Source: an uncultured Prochlorococcus sp.
Lineage (GTDB): Bacteria; Cyanobacteriota; Cyanobacteriia; PCC-6307; Cyanobiaceae
Assembly (NCBI GenBank): GCA_902616595.1
Contig: CACMTJ010000007.1
Coordinates: 1 to 55,691 of the forward strand
Reading direction: 5' to 3'
Length of the DNA: 55,691 nucleotides
Below, piece after piece: positions 49,201-55,691 of this stretch; position 1 is the first letter of the stretch; every line of letters starts with the position of its first letter. Below the pieces are notes generated by a model. The model saw nothing but the letters and a program-made list of their open reading frames with translations. It did no database searches and was not told where the DNA came from. The position numbers and the translations under genes are program-made.

Positions 49201-50860
49201 TGAATATCTAAGAAGTGGTAAACAACTCGAAATTAAAATGGCTCAAGGTGCAAAACCTGGAGAGGGAGGACAATTACCTGGTCCAAAAGTTGATTCTTAC
49301 ATTGCAAAACTAAGAAATAGTAAACCCGGAGTAGCGTTAATATCTCCTCCCCCGCATCATGATATTTATTCAATTGAAGATTTAGCTCAACTTATCCACG
49401 ACTTACACCAAGTTCATCCAAAAGCGAAAGTAAGCGTTAAACTTGTTTCTGAAATCGGTATAGGCACTATTGCTGCTGGAGTAAGCAAAGCTAATGCAGA
49501 TGTAATTCAAATATCAGGCCATGACGGAGGTACAGGTGCTTCACCCCTGAGTTCTATTAAACATGCAGGTTTACCATGGGAACTTGGTGTTGCTGAGGTT
49601 CATAAATCTCTTTTAGAAAATAATTTACGTGAAAGAGTAATTTTGAGAACTGATGGAGGTCTTAAAACAGGCTGGGACGTAGTTATTGCAGCTTTACTAG
49701 GTGCTGAAGAATACGGTTTTGGTTCTGTAGCGATGATTGCTGAAGGATGCATAATGGCTCGGGTTTGTCATACAAACAAGTGTCCTGTTGGAGTTGCCAC
49801 TCAAAAAGAAGAATTAAGAAAAAGATTTAAAGGTATTCCAGAAAATGTCGTCAATTTTTTCTTGTATATTGCTGAAGAAGTAAGACAGATAATGAGTAGT
49901 ATTGGTGTTTCTAATATGGAAGAACTGATTGGTAATCAAGAATTTCTCTCTGAAAGAAATATCGATCTTCCAAAAACTTCTAATATTGATCTTTCTTCTT
50001 TAGTAAATAAACACTCAACCCCTGATAGAGCATGGTTAAAACATTTAAAAACTGCCCATAGTAATGGTTCTGTATTAGAAGACGAGTTTTTTTCTGATAC
50101 TAAATTTATAGATTCAATTAAAAATCACGAAATATTAACCAAAGAAATTGAGATAAAAAATACAGATAGAAGTGTTTGTGCGAAAATATCAGGCGAAATC
50201 GCAGAACTTCACGGTAACACTGGCTTCAATGGCGAACTCAACTTAAATTTCAAAGGATATGCAGGACAAAGCTTTGGTGCCTTTTTATTGAAAGGAATGA
50301 ATGTTCAATTAATTGGAGAAGCTAATGATTATGTTTGTAAAGGAATGAATGGAGGAATACTCACAATAATTCCACCAAAAATAAATGAAATCTCCTCCGA
50401 ACAAGTCATCCTAGGAAATACTTGTCTTTATGGAGCAACAGGTGGAAAATTATTTGCGTTAGGAAAATCGGGAGAAAGATTTGCGGTTAGAAATAGTGGT
50501 GCTACAGCGGTAACAGAAGGAGCAGGTGATCATTGTTGTGAATACATGACTGGTGGGAAAGTTGTTATTCTAGGTTCCACAGGAAGGAATATTGGTGCGG
50601 GCATGACTGGTGGAATAGCTTTTATAATCGATGAAAATAATGATTTAATTAATAAAGTAAATAAAGAAATAGTAAGCATTCATCAAATAACTTCATCAAA
50701 GCAGGAAAATATCTTATTGGAAATTATTAGAGAATATCAAGCAAAAACAAATAGCTTAAAGGCTGCCAAAATAATTGAAAATTGGTCTCAATTTAAAAGT
50801 ACTTTCAAATTGATTGTTCCCCCAAGCGAAGAAGAGATGCTTGGTATAAAAAAAACGTAA
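46289..50860 (+). CDS. gltB: Ferredoxin-dependent glutamate synthase (Fd-GOGAT)
   Basis: A 1523-residue enzyme (also called GlsF) that makes two glutamates from glutamine and 2-oxoglutarate using photosynthetic electrons. The N-terminal glutamine amidotransferase has its nucleophile Cys28 (DACGVGF), implying removal of a 27-residue propeptide. The central and FMN-binding domains follow (GEGGEDPARF, SGHDGGTGASPLSSIKHAG), and the 3Fe-4S cluster ligands are C1154, C1160 and C1165. A C-terminal beta-helix has repeated GGK/G.TGG motifs. The length, and the lack of a nearby gltD, fit the ferredoxin type. The next gene begins directly after the stop. Confidence 0.96.
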   Translation: MGESIKRIVGPYQDSYSPNGIIGEKDACGVGFVANVEGIESNWILKQSLKGLNCMEHRGGCGGDSDSGDGAGILCSIPWGYLEEKINLKNTQEFNRGLGMVFMPNKKEKIEICKSICDEEAEKLKVTKTFWRIVPVNNEILGPLAKANAPFIFQWILYIDKKNHKDVERLLFQLRKRIEKQIRETFKNDVGDCEFYFASLSSQTVVYKGMVRSEILSEFYQDLKEENFKVSFSVYHRRFSTNTLPKWPLAQPMRFLGHNGEINTLLGNINWAKASETHIDDFWGKLSNEIKPIVDVNKSDSSNLDATLEINIRSGQPITDSLLKLVPEAFRDQPELEEREYIKAFYEYSASLQEAWDGPALLVFADGNFVGATLDRNGLRPARYSITNDGFVIMGSETGVVDLEEERVIEKGRLGPGQMLAVDFHQNRILRNWEVKSEAAQRHDYKNLLSNRTIKIENNDWVKDCKLKDLELLQQQTAYGFSAEDNDLILDSMASLAKEPTYCMGDDIPLAVLSSKPHILYDYFKQRFAQVTNPPIDPLREKLVMSLEMHLGERCTPFEIKDAKPFIHLQSPILNEEELISIKKSKIKSQTISSLFDLEEGIQGLENQLKLICKQSEQSIKEGCSLIIISDKGINPKKTFIPPLLAVGAIHHYLLKKEIRLKASLIIETGQCWSTHHLACLIGYGASAVCPWLTFEAGRHWLKHPKTQKLIDSKKINPLSIVDVQENIKKALEDGLRKILSKIGISLLSSYHGAQIFEAVGLGSDLIKIAFDGTTSRIAGITLKELTNETLSIHTKAYPEIDLKKLEFLGFVQFRNNGEYHSNNPEMSKVLHSAVKQGPGYDHFETYKKLISNRPTTSLRDLLTINSKRKSIPLEEVESVESICKRFCTGGMSLGALSREAHEVLAVAMNRIGGKSNSGEGGEDPARFNVLNDIDENTHSATLPFIKGLKNGDTACSAIKQIASGRFGVTPEYLRSGKQLEIKMAQGAKPGEGGQLPGPKVDSYIAKLRNSKPGVALISPPPHHDIYSIEDLAQLIHDLHQVHPKAKVSVKLVSEIGIGTIAAGVSKANADVIQISGHDGGTGASPLSSIKHAGLPWELGVAEVHKSLLENNLRERVILRTDGGLKTGWDVVIAALLGAEEYGFGSVAMIAEGCIMARVCHTNKCPVGVATQKEELRKRFKGIPENVVNFFLYIAEEVRQIMSSIGVSNMEELIGNQEFLSERNIDLPKTSNIDLSSLVNKHSTPDRAWLKHLKTAHSNGSVLEDEFFSDTKFIDSIKNHEILTKEIEIKNTDRSVCAKISGEIAELHGNTGFNGELNLNFKGYAGQSFGAFLLKGMNVQLIGEANDYVCKGMNGGILTIIPPKINEISSEQVILGNTCLYGATGGKLFALGKSGERFAVRNSGATAVTEGAGDHCCEYMTGGKVVILGSTGRNIGAGMTGGIAFIIDENNDLINKVNKEIVSIHQITSSKQENILLEIIREYQAKTNSLKAAKIIENWSQFKSTFKLIVPPSEEEMLGIKKT

Positions 50861-51154
50861 ATGCCTTTCTTTGTAAAAACTGAAATTATAAAAAAAGAAT
50901 ACTTAATTAATAATGATTTAAAACGAAAAATAATTAACGAACATATTGATTGGATAAAAAAATTAAAAAAAGAGGGAATTAATATAAAAAGTGGTTTTTT
51001 GGTAGATGAGGTAAATAGGCCAGGTGACGGCGGATTACTTATTCTTGAGATGAATAATTATAGAGATGCACTAAAAATAATTAAGAATGATCCAATGATT
51101 AAAAATGATCTAGTTGAATGGAAATTCAATGAGTGGGTAGATCCAGATAAATGA
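50861..51154 (+). CDS. YciI-like (YCII-related) small protein
   Basis: A 97-residue protein of the dimeric ferredoxin-like alpha/beta YciI type. The pattern is an N-terminal beta strand, 'H..W...L...G....GFLVDE....GDGGLLILE..NY..A..I...DP.I....VEWK.NEW'. There is an upstream histidine (EHIDW) and an Asp-Pro near the end, the positions usually proposed as an active site, but no reaction is established. The ATG follows the gltB stop with no gap, so translation is likely coupled to Fd-GOGAT. Confidence 0.75.
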   Translation: MPFFVKTEIIKKEYLINNDLKRKIINEHIDWIKKLKKEGINIKSGFLVDEVNRPGDGGLLILEMNNYRDALKIIKNDPMIKNDLVEWKFNEWVDPDK

Positions 51155-51160
51155 ATATAA

Positions 51161-52054
51161 CTATCTTGGATACTTTTTCATAAGTTTTTGAATCTCTTCA
51201 GCATGGTAGCTACTACGAGTTAAAGGAGAACTAACCACTTGCATGAAGTTTAAATTTTTTTCACCGAACGCTTTAAAGTAGTTAAATTTTGAAGGACTTA
51301 CAAATCTTTTAACAGGTAAATGATTAGGGCCAGGAGATAAATATTGGCCAATAGTAACAATATCAACGAAATTACTTTTTAAATCCTTAAGCAGACTTAA
51401 GACCTCCTCGTCTTTTTCCCCTAAACCAAGCATGAAGCCTGACTTTGTATAAATTTTGGGACAATAGTCTCTGGTTCTTTTAAGCAACTCAAGAGTTCTT
51501 TCATATTTGCCTTGAGGTCTTACTTTTTTATAAAGCGAAGACACAGTCTCAATATTGTGGTTTAAAACGTTTGGATTTGAATCAAGAACTTTTTCAAGAG
51601 CTTTCCAGTTGCCACAAAGATCAGGTATTAGAAGCTCAATAGTAGTTTCAGGAGATTTTTCTCTTATTTGATGAACACATTGAAAAAATTGAGATGCGCC
51701 ACCATCCTCAAGATCGTCTCTATTAACTGATGTGATTACAACATGCTTAAGCTTCATTCTAAAAACAGCTTCGGCTAAACGATATGGTTCAGTTGGGTCT
51801 AAGTCTCTCTTAGATCTATCAAAATCAATATCGCAATATGGACATGCCCTAGTGCAACCAGGACCCATTATGAGGAAAGTTGCAGTTCCACTAGCAAAAC
51901 ATTCGCCGATATTTGGACAGCTTGCTTCTTGACATACGGTATTGAGATTTAAATCATTTAATAAATTTGCAGTATTACCAATTCTCTCAACTTGTGGAGC
52001 TTTAACCCTTAACCATTCAGGTTTTGAAATTAAACTATTAGGATTATTAGTCAC
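51161..52054 (-). CDS. lipA: Lipoyl synthase
   Basis: A radical SAM enzyme inserting two sulfurs into octanoyl-protein. Auxiliary 4Fe-4S cluster cysteines are in [12 protein letters not shown] (C41, C46, C52) and the radical SAM cluster in CTRACPYC (C67, C71, C74), numbered from the chosen start. The C-terminal [12 protein letters not shown] carries the conserved serine that ligates the auxiliary cluster. No ATG is available; I chose the GTG at 52054 (297 residues, [15 protein letters not shown]). An in-frame TTG at 52096 would add 14 unconserved residues. Convergent with the YciI-like gene 6 bp away. Cyanobacteria often have two lipA copies. Confidence 0.94.
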   Translation of the reverse strand: MTNNPNSLISKPEWLRVKAPQVERIGNTANLLNDLNLNTVCQEASCPNIGECFASGTATFLIMGPGCTRACPYCDIDFDRSKRDLDPTEPYRLAEAVFRMKLKHVVITSVNRDDLEDGGASQFFQCVHQIREKSPETTIELLIPDLCGNWKALEKVLDSNPNVLNHNIETVSSLYKKVRPQGKYERTLELLKRTRDYCPKIYTKSGFMLGLGEKDEEVLSLLKDLKSNFVDIVTIGQYLSPGPNHLPVKRFVSPSKFNYFKAFGEKNLNFMQVVSSPLTRSSYHAEEIQKLMKKYPR

Positions 52055-52314
52055 ATTAAATCTTCTTGACCTGTAATTATATTTTACTAAAAACAAGATG
52101 AATTAACTATTTATAATTTCAAAGACGAAGCCACATTCAACAGAAGTAAATAAATAAATGAATTTAACTAATCCTTCTGCAATTTAAAAAATCTTAATTA
52201 AATTTACTCATTACACAACCTTTTTGTTTCATTAACTAAAATTGAATCAGATTTGATAATATAGTTTTTAATACAGATATCAGAACATACTAATTTCAAT
52301 AATATGGCTCAAAT

Positions 52315-52341
52315 GTACGCATAATTTGCATTATGTTGTAC
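52315..52341. promoter_or_regulatory. 27-bp imperfect palindrome (possible operator or recombinase-binding site)
   Basis: The outer half-sites GTAC (52315-52318 and 52338-52341) and inner half-sites CATAAT (52320-52325) / ATTATG (52330-52335) flank a TTGC centre; a 1-nt versus 2-nt offset breaks exact symmetry. The right outer half-site is the end of a -35-like TTGTAC. Size and form resemble operators or the 26-28-bp crossover sites of serine recombinases. It lies 57 nt upstream of the recombinase-like start. Confidence 0.45.
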
Positions 52342-52363
52342 TAAAAAGTGTTTTTTTTATAAT
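52336..52363 (+). promoter_or_regulatory. Candidate promoter of the recombinase-like gene
   Basis: TTGTAC (52336-52341), 16-nt spacer, perfect TATAAT (52358-52363); the predicted transcript start near 52370 is about 29 nt before the TTG start codon. The spacer includes an eight-T run. The -35 overlaps the palindrome, so a protein bound there should block transcription (inference). Confidence 0.5.
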
Positions 52364-52398
52364 TTTTTGATACAGTAAAAAATATATGTAATAAAACA

Positions 52399-53022
52399 TT
52401 GACTTTTAAATTTAAAAGAAAACGTATTTTATTAACGGATAAAAATAAAAACTCTAAAGCAATAGGTTATGCTAGAGCTACTCATAACGAATATGAATAT
52501 TTAGAAGAGCAAATAAAAATTTTGAAGGAGGAGGGTTGCAGGTTAGTGTTCTCTGAATTTATAAGTTTAGATGAAGAAATCAAACCCCAACTCAATAAAG
52601 CTATAAATTCCTTATCAAAAGGCGATCAATTAATAATAACTCGGCTTGATCGAGCATTTAAAAATAAAAAAGAATGTTTGATAACAATAAATAAACTTAT
52701 TAATAAAGATATTCAATTGCGAACTTTGACAGGTTTTTTTGCTGCTAATGAATCTTCTAATGCAAATTCTTCAATTTTTAAGATTTTGTATGAATTAGAT
52801 AATTTAGAAGACAAAAGTTTAGGTGAAAGAAAAAAAGAACAATTATTACGCAGAAAATTATCTGGAAATAATTTGGGAGGAAGGCCCAAAATAAGTCCTC
52901 TTAAAGAATCTTTAGTAATCAGATTGCGTAATGAAGGATATTCTTATCGATCAATCAGATCACAAACAGGAATTGCGTTATCAACAATAAGAAGAGTAAT
53001 TTTGGAAGGAGAACTAACATAG
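52399..53022 (+). CDS. Serine-recombinase (resolvase/invertase)-like protein with substituted active site
   Basis: A 207-residue protein with the layout of small serine recombinases. The N-terminal catalytic-type domain runs from GYARATHNEYEYLEEQ (23-38) through LDRAFKN (83-89) and a long E helix (LGERKKEQLLRRKLSGNN). A GGRPK linker (160-164) and a C-terminal helix-turn-helix (about 168-205) follow. The nucleophile Ser of YARVST aligns with Thr28, and the second Arg of LDRLGR aligns with Lys88, so normal recombination is doubtful; a DNA-binding regulator is possible. It starts at TTG with no in-frame ATG nearby. The next gene starts 1 bp after the stop. Confidence 0.78.
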   Translation: MTFKFKRKRILLTDKNKNSKAIGYARATHNEYEYLEEQIKILKEEGCRLVFSEFISLDEEIKPQLNKAINSLSKGDQLIITRLDRAFKNKKECLITINKLINKDIQLRTLTGFFAANESSNANSSIFKILYELDNLEDKSLGERKKEQLLRRKLSGNNLGGRPKISPLKESLVIRLRNEGYSYRSIRSQTGIALSTIRRVILEGELT

Positions 53023-53023
53023 A

Positions 53024-53236
53024 ATGAAGAGGAAAGAAATTGAAAATTTAATTAAAGAAAATTTTAAAGATACAGCTTTGCGTATTTATGAATTAGATAA
53101 TGAAGATAGAAAAAGTTTATTAGCTGAATATAGAGAATGGATTATGAATGATTTAGATTTCGAAGAAGTAATGATGTTGCCTTATGAAGCATATACTGAC
53201 AAATTAGATTCTAATTTCTTAGAAGATTCGATTTAG
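53024..53236 (+). CDS. Small conserved-looking protein of unknown function
   Basis: A 70-residue acidic, helix-rich protein (MKRKEIENLIKENF, LDNEDRKSLLAEYREWIMNDLDFEE) with no cysteine, no membrane span and no family I recognise. The ATG is 1 nt after the recombinase-like stop, so the two are probably one transcript. Its last 4 nt overlap the stop of the convergent serine hydrolase gene. A partner or regulator of the upstream protein is a guess only. Confidence 0.6.
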   Translation: MKRKEIENLIKENFKDTALRIYELDNEDRKSLLAEYREWIMNDLDFEEVMMLPYEAYTDKLDSNFLEDSI

Positions 53237-54141
53237 TCCTTAATAGTATATTTTTTATTAAATTCATATACTTCTTTTGATATTAATGGTAAGAAAGAAG
53301 AATCTTTAGAATATTTTTCGCCATCACAAAAAACAACTAATAAAGTGTGTAGAGATTGACTATTAGTCCACCAAGCAGAATCATGTCTAACTTCTGACAT
53401 TAAGCCTGCTTTACTCCAAAGATTAATGCTTTCTGGTAAGCCTGCACCCAAAAAACCATCTATTTGATTAAGAGGATCGTTTTTAAGAACAACTTTATCT
53501 AAATTTCTTTTTAAAAAACTTCGTAAATTTAAATCATTTTTTTGATAATCAATATGAATCATAATTTCCTCCAAAATCCTTGCGGCCGAATCAGAATTCA
53601 TAGCGTTTCTATTTTTATTATTATGTCCATAAAATTCTTTTTCACGACCAAATGGTGCATCATCCCAGGTCTTCTGACAGCAATTTAAACCACTCAATTC
53701 CTCCCAATGTAAATCATGTAGCCAATCGTTTATTATACTTCTTTGATATTTCCAATTTTCCCATGATTCGCCCTCAATACAAGGTCCACTTGTTGTTCCA
53801 GTAAGTAAATCAATTAAGAAGCTTGTTGCATTATTACTTGAGAAAGATAACATTTTCCTTACAGCTTCAATAATTTCATCCGATAAGAATAAACTTCCTT
53901 TTTTAATCCAATAATATGTAGCAAGACCATAAACCAACTTGACTATGCTGGCAGGGTAAACCATTTTTTTATTATTTATGCCAGTGCCAAAACCTTTAAA
54001 TACACTTTTATTCTCACTTTTATAATTAATCCAAGTTATGGCAATATCTTCACTTGAAAAATCTTTATTATAAGAGCATACTCTCCCTAAAATATCATTT
54101 AAGGCTAGACCCATCTCTTCACTTAAATAGTAAAAGGACAT
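53233..54141 (-). CDS. Class A beta-lactamase-like serine hydrolase
   Basis: A 302-residue protein with the three penicillin-binding-fold motifs in order: SxxK at 65-68 (S65, K68 in PASIVKLV), SxN at 102-104 (SNN), and KAG at 244-246 (in WSKAG, the KTG box). It belongs to the beta-lactamase/D-Ala-D-Ala peptidase superfamily, class A-like. The Glu166-type loop is not evident. The N-terminus shows no signal peptide. Likely a peptidoglycan-related hydrolase rather than a resistance enzyme. It diverges from the NlpC/P60 gene with only 3 nt between the two ATGs. Confidence 0.78.
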   Translation of the reverse strand: MSFYYLSEEMGLALNDILGRVCSYNKDFSSEDIAITWINYKSENKSVFKGFGTGINNKKMVYPASIVKLVYGLATYYWIKKGSLFLSDEIIEAVRKMLSFSSNNATSFLIDLLTGTTSGPCIEGESWENWKYQRSIINDWLHDLHWEELSGLNCCQKTWDDAPFGREKEFYGHNNKNRNAMNSDSAARILEEIMIHIDYQKNDLNLRSFLKRNLDKVVLKNDPLNQIDGFLGAGLPESINLWSKAGLMSEVRHDSAWWTNSQSLHTLLVVFCDGEKYSKDSSFLPLISKEVYEFNKKYTIKD

Positions 54142-54144
54142 TGT

Positions 54145-54903
54145 ATGGAAAATTATAAAAATCCTATCTCACTATTTAAACAAACTAATTTTTCAAAAAC
54201 TATTTGGTGGAAATTAAAAGTTAATATTTCGGGATATCAAAGTAAAACAGAAGATAAATTAGTTACTGAAATATTTAAAAATAGAATTTTTAGGCTTATT
54301 TATCCAAATATTTATCAAAACAACTATAAATTTTCAAGAATACTAGTTCAACTATATGAAGATGGTTACGTTTGTTGGATAAATTTAGATGGATTAATTA
54401 TTGAGAAATACAAATTCAAAAAAAATAACAGTTTAGAAAATAAACACTTCTTTATAAAAGATAAAGTTAACTCAATTTTAAAATGGATCAAGGATCAATC
54501 TGAGTTAAATAATGAATATCTTTGGGGAGGTACATTAGGACCCAATTTTGATTGTTCTGGATTAATTCAGACTGCTTTTTTAAAGCATCAAATTTATATT
54601 CCTCGAGACTCTTTTCAAATAAAAAGTTTTTGTAAGCACCTTTTTTATTACAAAGAATCGTATACAGCTCTACGACCTGGAGATCTTTTATTTTTTGGAA
54701 ATGAAGAAAAATGTGATCATGTTGGAATCTACAAAGGAGACGGATTCTATTACCATAGCTCTGGAATAGATTTTGGCAGAAATGGAATAGGATTAGATAC
54801 CCTAAAAAAGTCTAATGATAAAATCTCATTGCATTATAAATCTAAACTTATTTCAGCAGGAAGAGTAGTTAGAAATTATAGATGGGACCGCACTATACGT
54901 TAA
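54145..54903 (+). CDS. NlpC/P60 cell-wall endopeptidase with N-terminal SH3-like domain
   Basis: A 252-residue protein. An SH3b-like part lies at about 25-95 (LVQLYEDGYVCWINLDGL), and the NlpC/P60 cysteine peptidase from about 105. The catalytic C137 (NFDCSGL), H192 (CDHVGIY) and third polar residue H204 (YYHSSG) are all in place; YLWGGTLGP and LRPGDLLFFG are family motifs. The arrangement is that of cyanobacterial gamma-D-glutamyl-diaminopimelate endopeptidases, which cut peptidoglycan stem peptides. No signal peptide is obvious, as in several recycling-type homologues. Shares a very short divergent start region with the serine hydrolase gene. Confidence 0.9.
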   Translation: MENYKNPISLFKQTNFSKTIWWKLKVNISGYQSKTEDKLVTEIFKNRIFRLIYPNIYQNNYKFSRILVQLYEDGYVCWINLDGLIIEKYKFKKNNSLENKHFFIKDKVNSILKWIKDQSELNNEYLWGGTLGPNFDCSGLIQTAFLKHQIYIPRDSFQIKSFCKHLFYYKESYTALRPGDLLFFGNEEKCDHVGIYKGDGFYYHSSGIDFGRNGIGLDTLKKSNDKISLHYKSKLISAGRVVRNYRWDRTIR

Positions 54904-54972
54904 TTAATAGAGCTCACCTTAAAATTTTAAATTAAATTAAATTAAAATATTACTTATTATTTTACTTAGAAA

Positions 54973-55572
54973 TTAACCAGCACTCCAAATATTTTTAATG
55001 ATTGGCATTATGGTATCTAAATGTAATGTCCCAACAAGTAACCAAGCAAAAACAGCTCCTCCACATCCTCCTAACCAAAATCCACTTGTAAAATCAGCCC
55101 AACCAGCTCTTGTAAATAAGTCCTTTGGCGGATTATTAACAGTCGCATCTGGAGGTTGAACATTAGGTGCTTTACCAGGTGCATTGTATAGAACAAAAAG
55201 TGCTGTCAAAATATGAACAGCTCCAATAGTAGCGAGAAGTCCAGCTGTTAGAGCAAATTCAGAATTTCTTAATGGGCCAGTCATGGTAAAAGGTCCGTAT
55301 AAAAGATATCCAAAAGCTGCTCCGGTTTCTAAACCTCTAAAATTAGGGGAAATACCTTCTCTATAAAAAGGTAAATTATTTATAAAGGCTTTTGTAAAAT
55401 AACCACTATTAACTGGAGTAGCTAAATTACCAACACAAGGATCTGCAACTGTTTTTACTGCCCATTGTTCTGCTACGCCAATATCATTTGGTTGTACAGA
55501 AGTATCTATGTATTTTTCATCAAACTTAATAGAACTTGTTGATTCAGAGAATGATTTTTGAAAGTCGCTCAT
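54973..55572 (-). CDS. psaL: Photosystem I reaction centre subunit XI (PsaL)
   Basis: A 199-residue thylakoid protein forming the PSI trimer interface. [13 protein letters not shown] (45-57), [21 protein letters not shown] (62-82) and about three membrane spans (about 84-97, 106-130, 170-190) match PsaL. It has a 40-odd-residue N-terminal extension and a longer loop (about 133-160) than Thermosynechococcus PsaL. The chlorophyll-ligand Glu (E82) is kept, but the following His of the GMAHGY segment is Phe87 here. Follows psaI, whose stop is 27 bp upstream. Confidence 0.96.
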   Translation of the reverse strand: MSDFQKSFSESTSSIKFDEKYIDTSVQPNDIGVAEQWAVKTVADPCVGNLATPVNSGYFTKAFINNLPFYREGISPNFRGLETGAAFGYLLYGPFTMTGPLRNSEFALTAGLLATIGAVHILTALFVLYNAPGKAPNVQPPDATVNNPPKDLFTRAGWADFTSGFWLGGCGGAVFAWLLVGTLHLDTIMPIIKNIWSAG

Positions 55573-55599
55573 TTTTTTAATAGTTTAGTGTTTGATAAT

Positions 55600-55691
55600 T
55601 TATTCAGTTGCTGTAATTAATCTTCCAATTAATACGATAAAAACAGCAGGCATTGCTATACCAATTAATGGAACAAAAATTGAGGGTAAAA
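55600..55691 (-). CDS. psaI: Photosystem I subunit VIII (PsaI), 5' partial
   Basis: The last 29 codons plus TAA of a small membrane protein run off the window end. The visible part reads LPSIFVPLIGIAMPAVF then IVLIGRLITATE: one hydrophobic helix with the (F)LP.I.VP start typical of PsaI, next to psaL as is usual in cyanobacteria. The N-terminus is outside the window. Confidence 0.8.
   Translation of the reverse strand, partial: LPSIFVPLIGIAMPAVFIVLIGRLITATE

Larger units (their letters stand above)
52055..52398. other. 344-bp AT-rich intergenic region between divergent lipA and the recombinase-like gene
   Basis: No convincing frame occurs on either strand. It holds the promoter side of lipA and a palindrome plus promoter for the recombinase-like gene at 52315-52363, annotated separately. 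A spaced CAGAAG (52141-52146) / CTTCTG (52174-52179) pair is present but the 27-nt loop makes it weak. It is the longest non-coding gap of the window and could also encode a small RNA, for which there is no direct evidence. Confidence 0.6.

Noticed and set aside
53233..54141. Serine hydrolase considered as an antibiotic-resistance beta-lactamase
   Set aside because: Only the superfamily motifs match; there is no evident Glu166 loop or signal peptide, and the neighbour is a peptidoglycan peptidase.
52399..54903. Region considered as a prophage or transposon remnant
   Set aside because: Apart from the recombinase-like gene there are no transposase, integrase, capsid or terminal-repeat features; flanks are lipA and psaL.

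Overview
The window looks like a chromosome segment from a high-light-adapted Prochlorococcus (marine picocyanobacterium). The DNA is strongly AT-rich and densely coding. RNA polymerase has the cyanobacterial split rpoB-rpoC1-rpoC2. Photosystem I genes (psaL, psaI), a high-light-inducible (Hli) protein, Ycf35, a plastoquinone/tocopherol methyltransferase and ferredoxin-type glutamate synthase are all present. The biotin operon carries the BioK-type hydrolase known from picocyanobacteria. Species-level placement is inference; no rRNA gene is present.

Layout. (1) 1-3421: the 3' part of a biotin operon, bioK(partial)-bioC-bioD-bioA. (2) 3430-9474: short conserved cyanobacterial genes (DUF3143, a membrane-anchored DnaJ protein, rsmG, an aldo/keto reductase, a ferredoxin-ycf35-DUF2997 cluster, a HEAT-repeat protein), then rlmN and a 50-residue hli gene. 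A 41-residue membrane mini-protein is also proposed. (3) 9529-20230: the minus-strand block rpsT-tatD-rpoB-rpoC1-rpoC2. (4) 20352-23525: hisD converging on rpiA, then an exported HtrA-type protease. (5) 23648-29241: rimP-nusA-ylxR-infB, the classic transcription/translation operon. InfB has a low-complexity N-terminus with a 90-bp tandem duplication. (6) 29253-34053: a convergent terminator, DUF3493, tRNA-Thr(CGT), two glycosyltransferases and a radical SAM protein. (7) 34066-39735: clpS, dapL, rne, overlapping rnhB, DUF1997 and pheA. (8) 39737-46093: the minus-strand str operon rpsL-rpsG-fusA-tuf-rpsJ, continued by a LON-domain protein and the MPBQ/MSBQ methyltransferase. (9) 46289-52054: ferredoxin-dependent GOGAT abutting a YciI-like gene, then convergent lipA. 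(10) 52055-54903: the most accessory-looking stretch. It has a serine-recombinase-like gene whose catalytic serine is replaced, preceded by an imperfect palindrome overlapping a good promoter; a small unknown gene; a class A beta-lactamase-like hydrolase; and a divergent NlpC/P60 peptidase. (11) 54973-55691: psaL and the 3' end of psaI.

Most genes are housekeeping: biotin, histidine, lysine, phenylalanine, lipoate and glutamate synthesis, transcription, translation, RNA decay and photosystem I. I found no CRISPR array, insertion sequence or prophage, and no clear-cut new system. The best leads are the substituted recombinase with its palindrome and promoter, the loss of a chlorophyll-ligand histidine in PsaL, the two unlisted small membrane-protein genes, and the tightly packed peptidoglycan-hydrolase pair.
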